Source: Prorocentrum cordatum
Lineage: Eukaryota > Sar > Dinophyceae > Prorocentrales > Prorocentraceae
NCBI GenBank assembly: GCA_963575745.1
Contig: CAUYUJ010013891.1
Location: forward strand, 825,802 to 889,801
Direction: 5' to 3'
DNA length: 64,000 nt
Under the pieces are notes generated by a model. It had not been told where the DNA came from. It saw only the letters and a program-made list of their open reading frames with translations, and did not search any database. A program made the position numbers and the translations under genes. How positions within the stretch are numbered: position 1 is the stretch's first letter; each line of letters opens with the position of its first letter. This document shows, piece by piece, positions 10,490-20,661 of this stretch.

Positions 10490-12660
10490 TTCAAGTCACG
10501 CGTCGCACAACGCGTTCATGCTGCTACAGCGTGGGAGCATTTGAGCACGACCCGAGCCTGGCAGACGCGCAAGGAGATCATGACGAATGCCGCCCGTGAG
10601 ACCAGGAACGAGCTTTCGCAGCTGCCCGTTGGAGACTTATCCGAGGGGGCCGAGGACTCGAGGCGGCTCACAATGCGCTCAATTCCCCGGCGTGACTGGA
10701 AACAGGACGTGCTATTGGCAGCCCGGCTGGTGGCCACCACGAAGCTGGGAAAGAAATATTTGACCATCAACTGCAACGCCGTCGCCCTTCAAACACAGGT
10801 GAGCATCACTGATATCAGCGACTTCGAGAGCTATAGTAGGTCTTTGAACAGTGCGTGGGTGGAACGTCTATCGACTCCAGCGACATCAGCGTTATCGGGC
10901 AGGTGCTGAACATCAGCTCAGCGCGGCTGCTGCCCGCAAGATGGCCCGCATCGCGCAGGGCTGAGCTATGATGTGGGTGCGACATCGACCTCGACTTGTC
11001 TTGGCAGGAACTCGCATGGCGCAGCCTGGAGGTTTTCAGCGGCTCATGGGCGATCCTCACTCTGATGCGGCTGGAGTTGCGCGACAGCCTGAGGACGTTG
11101 TCAAGGCCATCGCCAGACATTGGGAGCCGATCTTCCAGGACAGCGGTGGGCGAAGCAGACAATGACACTTACTTCGATGAACGCATGCCAGCGTGCACGG
11201 CGCCTGACATCGCGACGCCCACCTACAACGACATGTGTACCGTCGTCGCCAGGAGCACGGACACCAAGCCGGGCCCAGATCGGCTCACCGACACGGCGTG
11301 GGGCGCGCACGACAAGCTCAAGGAGCGTCTCTACGACATGATGCTGCACCTGTTCTCGGGGCTTCCTGTCCCGCCTGGCCTCAACCATGGTGATATGGTG
11401 GTTTTACCCGAAGGCGAAGATCCAGAGGATCGTGTGGAAGTCTTCCGACATGCTCACGCGCTCCGGCCTCTGCTTCTCAAGAACAGCGACAGCAATATTT
11501 TGGCAGCCACCACCAACGCGAAGCTCAAGACGGCTGCGCAAAAAGAGGCGCACCTCATACAGCAAATATTCATTCCGAAACGACTGTTCATCAAGCACGT
11601 GCCCAGGCTGGACTCTCGAGCGAATAGCCTCGAACAAATCATCCGTCATGGAGGACAAGCCGTGCTTCGTCAGCTTCGACATAAGGGCCGCCGCCCCGTC
11701 ATCGGCGCGGCGGTGCCTTGATGGCGGCGCCCCCAAACTCGCCCAGCTCGCGGGGCCACCTGTCGGCGATGGAAGAGCGGATCTTGCCCCATACCGTTGG
11801 GATGGCGGGGGGCACCTCGAGGATGCGATCGCCCCCCGCTACTCTGGCACACTATGGGCTCTGGCAATGGACCTGCTGGTGCGCCACCTACACACCGACC
11901 TGGTGGAGACCAGAAAATGGCGACGCGGAAGCATGCGCCGACGATGTCGGGGCTGTACTTCAACATCTGACGGCGCTTCAGATACTATGACCAGTTTTCG
12001 TGGCGGCTGAGAGTCTCGCCGTTGTGGTGCGAGGTCTCGCCGGGGACCCGTCTCACGATGTAGGAATCGATTAGACAGTTGGTACCCGAATGGTCGAGGT
12101 TTAAGGTGGAGGGGGTTGCTCGTTATTTTGGGGTGCTGATGGGTCCTGGCGCTACAAACTTCGACCACTGGAAAGCAGCCGAGCAGAAGTGGCTAGAACG
12201 CTCCTGCATCATCCCTACTTCCCGTGCCCTGCCGATGCGTCGCTTCGGTCATACTCGTCAGTTGCTCTCCCCCTCCTCTCCTATCTTGCCCAATTGTTAG
12301 ACCTCCAGACGTCATGTTGTCCCGAGAGCTCGGCCTCTTGCACCGTGTCCTCCGCCTCCTTCCTATTTTGTTCGACGGCCACGCCCTCCACTCGCTTTGT
12401 GTTTGGCTGCCCGGTGAACGGCATCAGCCCCTGTCGCCGTGGAGCCAGGCCCATCTCTGGCGCACAGCGGCGTGTACAGTTCAGGATTGGGGCTCTTTGA
12501 CGGGGGAACTTCGCAGCAGTGCAGAAGACGCCCTTTCGCTACCGCAGGCTGTCCAAGGAAACTGGTCGTGCCAGCTCTGGGATGAGCCCCGAGGGATAGT
12601 GCAGGTAGCACGCCTTGGCATAAAACTCTCGCGGTCGCGTCTTCACGTGGCTAGCAATGC
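10490..12660 (+). pseudogene. LINE-A reverse transcriptase and C-terminal region, inactivated
   Basis: In successive frames: KPGPDRLTDTAW and PPGLNHGDMVVLPEGEDP (fingers), HALRPLLLKNSDSNILAA (about 11,450-11,510), CFVSFDIRAAAPS (motif A, about 11,660), TLWALAMDLLVRHL (after motif B, about 11,850), CADDVGAVLQHL (motif C with Tyr replaced by Cys, about 11,935), then VARYFGVLMGPG (about 12,115). From 12,310 comes SRELGLLHRVLRLLPILFDG and the C-terminal thumb-like region to about 12,660. It belongs to the L1-like type with the PLxLKNTD motif. At least five frame changes show it is long dead. Confidence 0.8.
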
Positions 12661-12760
12661 TGCAAATTTGTGGTTTTGCTGGTGCCGTCGCAGCGCACCG
12701 CCGACCCCGACCCCGAGGCCTCCACCTTTCCTCCTTTATCACCTCCTTCTTCCCTGACTC

Positions 12761-13201
12761 CTTGCCTCATCTCCTCAGGCGTCGATGCGAAAAAGGGCTG
12801 GGTGAGCGCGCCGCCCCACCAGTTGCAGAGTTAGTGCAGGCAGTGTCCGAGTTGAGGTTGTTTTTATTGGCCTCGCGGCCGGCATGGATTTGGGCCCAGT
12901 TGAAAACTATAGCAGGAGGTTGACGACCACACATAGGGTCAAGGTGGAAACACCCAGACGGGCCTTTTCGGCAGTCACATGTGTCCTGACGCGTTTCCCC
13001 ACTACCTCTCCTATCCCCGCCTCCTCGGTTTTATGTCACTTGCTCGATCTCCTTTCCCTCTGGATCCTCTGATTCGTTTCGGGTTTGCGCTCCCGCATTT
13101 GTATACCACACACGCATTCTGCGTACGTGCTCCTGCTGAAAACAGCGCAGGCTGCCATCAGCATGTAGTTGGGACGACGTTCGGCGTTCAGTTACTTGCG
13201 T
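12761..13201. other. Intergenic, nothing recognised
   Basis: Possibly the LINE-A 3' flank. There is no motif, RNA gene or ordered repeat. Confidence 0.5.
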
Positions 13202-13740
13202 TCCTCCTCCTCCTCCTCCTCCTCTTCTTCTTGCTCCTCCTTTTCCTTCTCCTCCTCCTTCCTTCGTCGTCCTTTTCCTCCTTCTCCTCCTCCTCCTCCT
13301 CCTCCTCCTCCTCCTCCTCCTCCTCCCCCATAGCAGTCTTTCCCTTATCCTCCTCCTACTCCTCCTCCTCCTCCTCCTCCTGGCATCATGGCAGACTGTC
13401 TTGCTACGTCACTTCGGACTCCCTCCACCTGGCTGTGCCCCGGTCGCGGCCCCAGCCAGAGCCGGGCTGGCGCACAGAAGCCCGAGGCCCGCTGGTGCTT
13501 CCTTCCCCTTCCTCCTCCTCCTCCTCCTCTTCCTCCTCCTCCGCCTCCAGGCCATGCCCTCTTCCTCTACATCGTGATAATCCTCCTCGTCGTCGTCCTC
13601 CTCCTCCTCCTCCTCCTCCTCCTCTTCCTTCTTCTTCCAGCCGCCTCTGTCTGTCCTCCTCCGCCTCCTTCTCCTCCTCCTCCTCCTCCTCCTCCTCCTC
13701 CTCCTCCTCCTCCTCCTCTCTCCCAGTCACCTCCTCCTGC
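13202..13740. repeat. Interrupted (CCT)n microsatellite cluster
   Basis: Two main blocks of CCT/CTC trinucleotides (13,202-13,385 and 13,500-13,735) are separated by ~115 bp of unique sequence. Ser/Pro/Leu-rich frames (plus) and Glu/Gly/Arg-rich frames (minus) here are repeat artefacts. Confidence 0.95.
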
Positions 13741-14345
13741 CCTCCTCTGCCGCCTCCATCAGTGTTGCCCTGTGGGTCGCTGAGCGGCCTGCTGTGGCCC
13801 GTCGGGGGGCCGAGGGCCTCAACCGTGCTCTTGGGCGGAGCCAGCACTGTCCTGGTCCGCACCGAACGCAGGTGGCTCTGTTCTCTCTGCCTCCTGTGGC
13901 CCCCGCTGGCTATGCTCTGGAGTTCTCTGCTACGCCATCCGAGGCCGCACCTCAAAACCCTGCGATGTTCGGTGATAAGTGGGCGGTTCGGGCCAGTGGG
14001 GCGTTGACGGTGTGGGGTGGGTGGGAAACTTGTCATTCTTCGCACGTCTTGCATGTTTGGCCCACGTTTGGGCCGCACTCTTGTATGGCGTGTGGCGAAA
14101 CTGCCGCGGAGGACCCGTGCCATTTACCTCGAGAGCGCTCCCTGCCCCGCAGCAAAGCTTCAGCAGGGCCTTTTCCATGACCGCCGGGGCCCGTCGCGGG
14201 TTAATACACCTCGCTGCGCGGGCACGGCCCGGCAGGAGGCCGCCCTTCGCGGGCCCACGCCTGGGGTTGTTAGTTTCTGCAGACGTTGCCACTGCGCGGA
14301 TATCAACGAACTCCAGCGAACACTCTGCCACCCCCTCCGCCTCAT
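13741..14345. other. Intergenic; weak hint of a LINE tail
   Basis: A plus frame 13,794-14,180 has a VLHVWPTFGPHSCMACGET stretch that recalls the terminal C-x2-C segment of dinoflagellate LINE proteins. The match is too short and too ragged to call. Confidence 0.3.
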
Positions 14346-14349
14346 CTTC

Positions 14350-14692
14350 AGTCTCCTCCTCCTCCTCCTCCTCTTCCTCCTCCTATCTTCCACCTCCTGG
14401 ACCACCTCCTCCTCCTCCTCTGCCCCGCCGCTGCGCCGAGGTCGTTGAGGGTGGGCTCCGTGTGAAGGGAGCCTTTTGGTCTGCGTCGCGCCGTGCTTCC
14501 CGAGCAAGCCGCTGTCGCCTCGCGAGTCGTCTCGCACTGCAGGTGGTCAATGCCATTCCATTCTTCCCTCTTCCGTTCCCCCATGAGCGCCTCCCCGATG
14601 TCCACATCTTACCTCCCCCCTTCTGCCCTTTCTCCTCCTCCTCCTCCCAATTCTCCTCCTCGTCCTCGTCCTCCTCCTCCTCCATCCCTTTG
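14350..14692. repeat. (CCT)n blocks flanking unique sequence
   Basis: CCT/TCC runs at 14,350-14,427 and 14,630-14,690, with ~200 bp of unique sequence between them that has no recognisable gene. Confidence 0.85.
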
Positions 14693-14779
14693 ATAAACAG
14701 CTCCTCCCTGTCGCACCCCGGGACATGCCGGTATGGCGGGCCAGGTGCTTCGCTTGAGACCTCCTCACCGTGCTTCTAT

Positions 14780-15165
14780 CTTGAAGCTTGGACTCTGCAA
14801 CAGCTTCCAGGGTGGAGGGCGGGTGGTTTTCAACGTGTGGCTCTCGCCTTAGAGCCGCGCACATTCTTCTTTTAAAGTTCGCCACAGCTTCAAGGATCGA
14901 GGGCGGGTCGTTTTCAAAAGGAGGCAGTCGCCTCAGCGCCGCGGAGCTTCTTCTTGAAAGCATGAAGCTTGCAACAACTTCACATATTGAGGGCGGTTCC
15001 TTTTCAAAATGTGGCTGTCGCCTGAGCGCCGCGCATGTTCTCTGTGGAACGCTGCAACATTGCAACAGCTTCAAAGATGGTGGGCGACTCCTTTTTAAAA
15101 TGTGGCTCTCGCCCCAGCGCCGTGCACATTCGCTTTACACCTCTGCAGCAGTTTCAAGTTCTCGT
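14780..15165 (+). repeat. ~85-90-bp tandem repeat array, copy 2 (family R85)
   Basis: Four clear units with GAGGGC markers at 14,815, 14,899, 14,989 and about 15,080 (spacings 84, 90 and 91). Each has CAACAGCTTCAAGG-like, TTTTCAAAATGTGGCT-like and CGCCGCGCACATTCTT-like parts. It is better preserved than copy 1. Open on both strands with periodic peptides, as in copy 1. Confidence 0.85.
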
Positions 15166-15565
15166 AGGGCTTAAGTCCCAGGAGCGGTGTTCTGGCATGG
15201 TTTAGCATTGCCAGGACGGAACAGTCACGTTCATGCGCGGTGTTTGCGTCTCAGGATTTGTGCTCTGGCACGATTTAGGGAGGGCTGTCGGGACCCTCAA
15301 CTCATTTTAATTCGCGCTGTTGAAGTTCAGGGTTTGGTGCTCTGGCACAGTTGAGGATGCTCAGACGGTTGTTTTCTCATAGGGCTGTACCCACAATCTT
15401 TTCTTGGGAAGAGGGCGCCTGGAGGGAGGGTTAATTGCAGCACCTGTTATGTGTCTTGGGTTTGCACTTGTTCTCTTACTCATCCTTCTCATACTCCTCC
15501 TCCTCTTCCTCCTCCTCATCGTCATCATCATCACCTCCATCAGTATGATCATGATGATCACCATC
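15166..15565. other. Unique spacer then (CCT)n/(CAT)n abutting LINE-C
   Basis: Within 15,166-15,480 a GGTGTTCTGGCATGGTTTAG-like phrase recurs loosely (about 15,186, 15,250 and 15,333). A CCT/CAT/ATC microsatellite at 15,483-15,560 touches the 5' truncation point of LINE-C. Confidence 0.6.
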
Positions 15566-18406
15566 CAGGGCCGTGGCGTCCTGGCTGGCTACCCTCGGGG
15601 CCTGCTGGGTATGGCCCTCACCCTGTACGCGGGGGAGCGCCGCTTCATGCTCGACGGTAGCGTATCCGAGCCATACCTGCTGGATGCGGGACTCATCGCG
15701 GGGTGCTCGCATGCGGGTCGGCTCCTCAAGTGCGGCCTGCTGGTGCTCGCGGACGAGCATGCGCGGCTGTGGCGGGCGCTCGAGCCCAGAGTCACCCTCG
15801 CCATCATGTTCGACGACTGCTGCGTCGGCTGCCACGGACCGATGGCACAGGTCGCAGCCTACGTGGCCCAGGCGACGAAGGCGGTCATATCACAGCTGGA
15901 GGCCCTAGGCTGCAAGGTCTCAGCAGCAAAGAGCGAGCTGCTGGCCAGCTCGCCAGAGCTGGCATCACTGGTCGCCAAGCTAATGGGAGGCATCGCCTTT
16001 CCCATCGCCGACTCGGTCAAGAACCTGGGGGTCGACTACTGCCTCGACGGCCAAGCGTTCGTGGTCCTCGAGAAGCGGCATACGAAGGCGGCATCCCAGT
16101 TGCAGAGGTTGCACGCCATCCGCTCGCAGGAGACCCCAGCAGCAGCTCGAGTGGCGAACACTGGTCTGCGGCCTGCTACTCGCTATGGGCTGAGTGTGGT
16201 GGGTTGGCCGACGTCGCAGCTCAACAAGTGGAGGAGCCAGGTCAACGCCGTCCACCATGGGCACGGCCCAGGCAAGAGCCTCAGCCTCAGTTTCCTCCTC
16301 AGCAAGCGTCTGCACTGCGACCCGCTGTACGACCACGTGGCGCTGCCCATTGTCGCATGGGCCAAGGCGGTGCAGTTCAACTCGGACAGCAGGGACCTGA
16401 GGGCCCTGGGCAGCGCTTTCGCAGGGGCTAGGACGCTGCTGGCCAGAGGCGGGCCTGAGGCGTTGGCTGGACGCGGGCCAGCTGCTGCGTGCGTGTTAGC
16501 CTGCCACCGCCTGGGCTGGACCGCCACACTGCCAGGGCTGCTCACCAACGACAAGCAGCAGCCGCTGGACCTACGGACCCTGGGGGCCTCCACGCTCGCC
16601 AAGCACATCGCCGATGGCCACGAGAGGGCGCTGTGGCGGGCAGCGAGCAAGCACCCAGGACTGGAGCACCTGCGCGATGGAGGCGCCCTGTCCAGTATCA
16701 GGCGCACACTGGCACGCAAGCGCATGAGCAAACAGAAGGCCAAGCAGATGAGCTCGGCCAAGAACGCGCTGGTCGGATGTCTCTGGCCCGTGGCGCGGCG
16801 GTTCTTTGAGGAACGCCCATTGGCCTCCTCTCCTTGGTGCCCCAGGGGATGCCCTGCGCACGGCACAGTGCGGCACCTGGCGTGGCAGTGCCCAGCCACC
16901 GAGGTCAGCCGCGACGAGTGGATCTCCAACGAGGAGGCGGGCGAGCGGTGCCCCCCTGGCGACATCCCCTTTCGCACCATCGTCGGCATGGCCAGCATCG
17001 AGGGAGACGAGGACCCGCTCTGGTCCCGCGCTCTTGCACCCGAGCACCGAAGGACCCTGCCACCGCCCACCGACGCCAGGGAGGCGCGGAAGGAGGGTCA
17101 TGCCGACTTGGTGGGGCAGCCGCTCTCGGGCGACCTCTTCACGGACGGGAGCGTTCTGGACCCCAGCCTCGTCTCGGCGCGCGGCGGCTGGGCGGTCGTC
17201 GTCATGGGACCCGACAGCGAGGCAGTCAGCCTCTTCGGCCCGCTCCCCTGGCCGTATCCCCAAGAATCAGGGGCAGCGGAGCTGGTGGCGGCCATCGAGG
17301 GCATCCAGAGCTGCCTACCACCTGTGCGGATCTTCACTGACTGCAAGCTGCTCGTGGACGGCTTCGCGGCGGGCAGGGCGTGGTGCCTGCAGTGGCAGCG
17401 GCCCTACCGCGAGCTTTGGGTGCGGTTCTGGGCGGCCCTCGACGACGTGGGGGTCGGCAGCGTCACCATCCACAAGGTGAAAGCTCACGCCACGCTGGCG
17501 GACGTGCAGGCGGAGCGCGTCGCGGCCTGGCAGCGGCGGGGCAATCACAGCGCCGATGCCCGCGCCGTGCAGGGCGCGCAGATGCATCCCAGCGACGACG
17601 ACGTGCGAGATAGGAGCCGCAGGCAGGATCGCCTCGTCAAGAAGGTCTTCTGCTGGCTGGGTTCGGCGATGCAGGAAGGCGACGCCGAGCTCACGGCAGC
17701 GGACGGGCACGAGGGCCCAGGCCTGGGAGCAGTTCGGTGCGATTGGCGCGGCTGCAAGATGCGATGGCGAGCTCACTGCAGTTTCCCCGACTGCCCGCAG
17801 CGCGCGTGCGGGCGGCACGGGACGTGGCTGGACGTCGACGGCGACACGGTCTGGGCCTGCCAGCGGTGCGCGGGCAGGGGCGACGCGCTCGCGGGCTCAT
17901 GGGCCTCAGGGGCCGAGAGCAGTGGCGGATCGGTCGCTGCAGCCGCGGCGCTCATCACGGCGGGCGCGGCGCTGCTGTCCCACAGTCAGGCCAGCGAGGC
18001 ACCAGCACAGGTGGAAGGAGACGAGGCGAGTGCAGGACGAGTCGGCAGCGGCGCGCCTGGCGGCGGCCAGCGGGGTAGCCCTCCGACGTCGGGGGGTCCT
18101 TCTGGGGCCGGTGGCGGGACCCCGCCGCTGCCGCCGCCGCAGCTCCCGCCTTGGTGGGGATTGGACGCCCACGGCTCCCACGACCTGTGGCGGGCTGGTA
18201 GCCGCCTCTTCTGCGTGAAGTGCGGCTACTGGACGCAGAGCCGCAGGGTGGCGGGCTTGGCAGCGGAGTGCCTGAAGGCCCCCAGGAACGATAGGCAGAA
18301 GGCGGTGCTCAGCAGGCTGAAGCGCGGCCTGCAGCCCGCTGGGGCGGGCGGCATCGGCGACCCTGAGCCGCTGCGGCGCATGCGCAGGCGCGTCGATGGT
18401 GGCTAG
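15566..18406 (+). CDS. 5'-truncated LINE protein: RT palm remnant, zinc segment, RNase H, Cys-rich tail (LINE-C)
   Basis: One uninterrupted frame ends at TAG 18,404-18,406. The open frame extends up to 15,404, but only microsatellite lies before about 15,566, so the element begins inside the RT palm. Numbering from 15,404: GLIAGCSHAGRLLKC (RT motif B-like, about 97-111); MFDDCC (motif C, D137 D138, with Phe before the Asp pair); RHLAWQC with upstream Cys (CCHC-like, about 478-497). An RNase H domain follows with the full acidic set, D581 (FTDGS), E626 (AAELVA), D646 (FTDCK) and D718 (SADARA). Next is a Cys/His-rich block (about 777-825), then LFCVKCGYW (terminal zinc ribbon) and the end. The copy cannot retrotranspose by itself because endonuclease and half of the RT are missing. 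The intact frame argues for a fairly recent insertion. Confidence 0.85.
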   Translation, partial: QGRGVLAGYPRGLLGMALTLYAGERRFMLDGSVSEPYLLDAGLIAGCSHAGRLLKCGLLVLADEHARLWRALEPRVTLAIMFDDCCVGCHGPMAQVAAYVAQATKAVISQLEALGCKVSAAKSELLASSPELASLVAKLMGGIAFPIADSVKNLGVDYCLDGQAFVVLEKRHTKAASQLQRLHAIRSQETPAAARVANTGLRPATRYGLSVVGWPTSQLNKWRSQVNAVHHGHGPGKSLSLSFLLSKRLHCDPLYDHVALPIVAWAKAVQFNSDSRDLRALGSAFAGARTLLARGGPEALAGRGPAAACVLACHRLGWTATLPGLLTNDKQQPLDLRTLGASTLAKHIADGHERALWRAASKHPGLEHLRDGGALSSIRRTLARKRMSKQKAKQMSSAKNALVGCLWPVARRFFEERPLASSPWCPRGCPAHGTVRHLAWQCPATEVSRDEWISNEEAGERCPPGDIPFRTIVGMASIEGDEDPLWSRALAPEHRRTLPPPTDAREARKEGHADLVGQPLSGDLFTDGSVLDPSLVSARGGWAVVVMGPDSEAVSLFGPLPWPYPQESGAAELVAAIEGIQSCLPPVRIFTDCKLLVDGFAAGRAWCLQWQRPYRELWVRFWAALDDVGVGSVTIHKVKAHATLADVQAERVAAWQRRGNHSADARAVQGAQMHPSDDDVRDRSRRQDRLVKKVFCWLGSAMQEGDAELTAADGHEGPGLGAVRCDWRGCKMRWRAHCSFPDCPQRACGRHGTWLDVDGDTVWACQRCAGRGDALAGSWASGAESSGGSVAAAAALITAGAALLSHSQASEAPAQVEGDEASAGRVGSGAPGGGQRGSPPTSGGPSGAGGGTPPLPPPQLPPWWGLDAHGSHDLWRAGSRLFCVKCGYWTQSRRVAGLAAECLKAPRNDRQKAVLSRLKRGLQPAGAGGIGDPEPLRRMRRRVDGG

Positions 18407-19170
18407 GCTCTTTCTCGCCGCGCTTACCGCCTCGCTCTGTCTGCCATCACGCGAACAGACGTGTGGTTTGCACACGGCTGTTCGGGCTGCCTCCGCAAGG
18501 CAACCAAACCCTACCTTGGCGCCTCGGGTCGCGTGAGGGTGTTGCCTTGCGGGGGGAGTCGCTGCTGCGAGGCGCATTCCGCGCCGCTCGGCAGCTTTGT
18601 CGGCGCTCGTGTCCCGCTCTTGAGCTAGCTCGTGCCGTTGCGCGGCTCTCGCTCGAGCGGAAGTTGGACCAGGTGCGTAGGGGCCACGCGCTGGAGCGCT
18701 CCGTTTTATGTAGTGGCTGGCGCGCTCGCCGCGACGGCCAGCGCTTCTTGCGCTCCAGCATGCTCTGCTAGCGCAGCCAGTCGGGGGCTGGACCGTGGTG
18801 GTAGGTTCGCACACCGCCATGGTTGCCTCCGATCGAGCCAGCATGCTGATCAGCTCGGGTCGCAGGCGGGTCCAAGGATCACGAATGCCTGCGCCGAGCC
18901 GCTGCCTCTGGGGGGGGAGGGGCCCCGTGGCGTAGGCTGTGCCCCGTGGGGCTCGGCACGCGCCAGGGTTCACTCCCTCCCGCCCTCTTGGGCAACGTAT
19001 GTCGCTTGGCGCCTTCGGCGCCCCCGTTTAATGTAGCTGCTGGCGCGCCTTGGGCGCGACAGCCCGCGCAGCTTGCTGCGCTCCAGCCCGCTCTGTGCTC
19101 TGTGCGCGCTAGGCGGAGGCCGAACCGTGGTGGTAGGCTATGGCCGACCGTCAGGATCGCCTCCGAAGGT
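18407..19170 (+). repeat. LINE-C 3'UTR with a duplicated ~135-145-bp module
   Basis: After the stop, a module starting CGTTTTATGTAG (18,702) is repeated as CGTTTAATGTAG (19,025), ~323 bp apart. Both run through a CTGGCGCGC-like part, a TTGCTGCGCTCCAGC-like part and CCGTGGTGGTAGG (18,793 and 19,125), ending in ATCGCCTCCGA-like text. Each can fold on its GGCTGGCGCGC / GCGCTCCAGC complementarity. Such structure would suit an RT-recognised 3' end, but that is inference. The poly(A) or tail was not identified. Confidence 0.65.
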
Positions 19171-19452
19171 CACCCCAGAGCAAGTCGTTCCCGTCTGTGG
19201 CCTGGTGCCCAGGGGACTGTTGCTCTGAAGTGGCGCGCCGAGCTGTCTGCGAGCTGAGTCGCCGTGAGGGCTCAGATGCTTTGCTGATCGCCTGCCTTTG
19301 GCTGGGGCGGTCGGCGGCCTTAAGGCTTTCAGGCGAGTCTGCGAGTGTGCCTTGGGCACGGGTCAGGCCTTGCGTCCGCAGCGCCAGAGGGAAAGGCCAT
19401 GGCCTCGGGAGGCTGTATCGAGCGGGGAGCTCCAGACCTTCTTGGATGCGTG
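19171..19452. other. Intergenic, nothing recognised
   Basis: Possibly the end of LINE-C or flank. No motif. Confidence 0.45.
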
Positions 19453-19477
19453 GATCATCATCATCATCATCATCATC

Positions 19478-19509
<32 letters not shown>

Positions 19510-19600
19510 CATTATCATTATCATTATCATTATCATTATCATTATCATTATCAACAACAACAAGAACAACAACATCGTCATCATCAGCAGCAGCATCATC
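19453..19600. repeat. (ATC)n-(ATTATC)n-(AAC/CAT/CAG)n microsatellite
   Basis: ATC triplets pass into about 11 nearly perfect ATTATC hexamers (19,480-19,550), then AAC, CAT and CAG triplets. Confidence 0.95.
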
Positions 19601-19984
19601 ATCCGACCTGCTGCTGCCGCTGCTGCTTCCTCTCCTCCCCCCCCACCAGGAGGTCCTTGCAGTTCCATCGGGTCCCAGAGGCCTCCAGAGGCCGGAACAG
19701 GGCCAATTTTTGCCAGGTTCCTGCGACCAGGGAGAGCTGCAGCGAGCCCGCACGCTTACCACGTGTTTGTCTTGCCGGGTGGTCCCGCAGGCACCCTGCC
19801 TGCCGCCAGCGCCCCCTGGCCGCCTGCTCGAGAGGCGGCCGCCTCGACCGACTCGTGCCGGGCACCTCGACCCTGGAGCCTCGACCATCGAACTTCCCCG
19901 CCCCGCACCCCCTCATTCAGGAGAGGAAAAAACACACAGACACAATCAATCGTTCATTCCTAGGAACATATGGGAAAGTAGGGG
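19601..19984. other. Intergenic, nothing recognised
   Basis: GC-rich, no domain or RNA gene seen. Confidence 0.5.
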
Positions 19985-20492
19985 AAGGGGGGGGGAAGAC
20001 AAAACCCAGAACACATGGGAAGATATGGGGCATGCTTTTATTTGTGTGTATTTCTTTGTGTGTCCTGGGGCCCCTTCACTCCTGGCCGTCTTCGGGCCGC
20101 GCCCTCGTCAGTGTTCCGCCGCGCGCCGCGCCGCCCCCTCGGGCCTCGGGGGCACTCTTCCTGCCCGGGGGCCACTTGTCTGCGGTGCAGGACCCGATCT
20201 AAGTGACGTTTGCGAAGCGGACCGATCTAAGTATGGGACGTGGGGGGGGAAAACAAAACCCAGAAAATATAGGAAAATATGGGGAATGTTTTTCTTTGTG
20301 TGTATTTATTTGTGTGTCCTGGGGCCCCTTCACTCCTGGCTGTCTTCGGGCTGTGCCCTCGTCAGTGCTCCGCCGCGCGCCGCGCCGCACCCCTTTGGCC
20401 TCGGGGGCGCTCCCTGCCCGGGGGCCACCCGTGTGTGGTGCAGGACCCGATAAGTGTCAAGCAGTGGCGAAGCGTCCCGGCTCGCCTATAGC
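19985..20492. repeat. Tandem duplication of a 254-bp unit
   Basis: AAAACCCAGA recurs at 20,001 and 20,255; TGTCCTGGGGCCCCTTCACT at 20,061 and 20,315; GACCCGAT at 20,191 and 20,444. Spacing is a constant 253-254 bp and identity looks about 85 percent by eye. Each unit ends near a TGCAGGACCCGAT plus GCGAAGCG phrase. No coding potential is supported. Confidence 0.9.
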
Positions 20493-20661
20493 CCCACCAA
20501 ACAATGTTCTAAGAACTTGTTGTGGTTCCCACGAAATGTTCTCATAATATTTCTGGCTACGACTGTTTTGTTTTAACACATCGGGTTTATGTTCTAAGAA
20601 CATTGTTTTTGTTCTTAGAACATTCTTGGGTTCGAAGAACATTTCGTGGTATGACTATAGG
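20485..20661. mobile_element. 177-bp imperfect inverted-repeat element with TTCTWAGAA motifs
   Basis: CCTATAG at 20,485-20,491 is mirrored by CTATAGG at 20,655-20,661, and similarity continues inward for about 35 bp (ACCA..AAATGTTCT..GAAC on both sides). The interior repeats the near-palindrome ATGTTCTAAGAACAT in both orientations (about 20,503, 20,590 and 20,610). It is AT-rich against GC-rich flanks. It looks like a small MITE or a cluster of palindromes. No target duplication was found. Confidence 0.55.

Larger units (their letters stand above)
7767..12760 (+). mobile_element. Decayed spliced-leader-tagged LINE (LINE-A)
   Basis: A spliced leader at the 5' end is followed by ~170 bp of leader, an ORF1-like region, an apurinic-type endonuclease domain, a reverse transcriptase and a C-terminal region, all in order on the plus strand. 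Multiple frameshifts and stops divide it. ORF1-like and endonuclease sequences are joined in one frame (the WNCRGL motif lies at the end of the 7,959-9,656 frame), so the ancestral element probably had one long ORF. The 3' end near 12,760 is an estimate from the end of protein similarity; no target duplication was identified. Confidence 0.85.

Noticed and set aside
13794-14180. LINE zinc tail or host gene
   Set aside because: A single C-x2-C stretch with no adjoining conserved segment.
14780-15165. R85 units as degenerate reverse-complement spliced leaders (CAAAATGTGGCT resembles CAAAATGGCT)
   Set aside because: Only about ten bases agree and the rest of the leader is absent.
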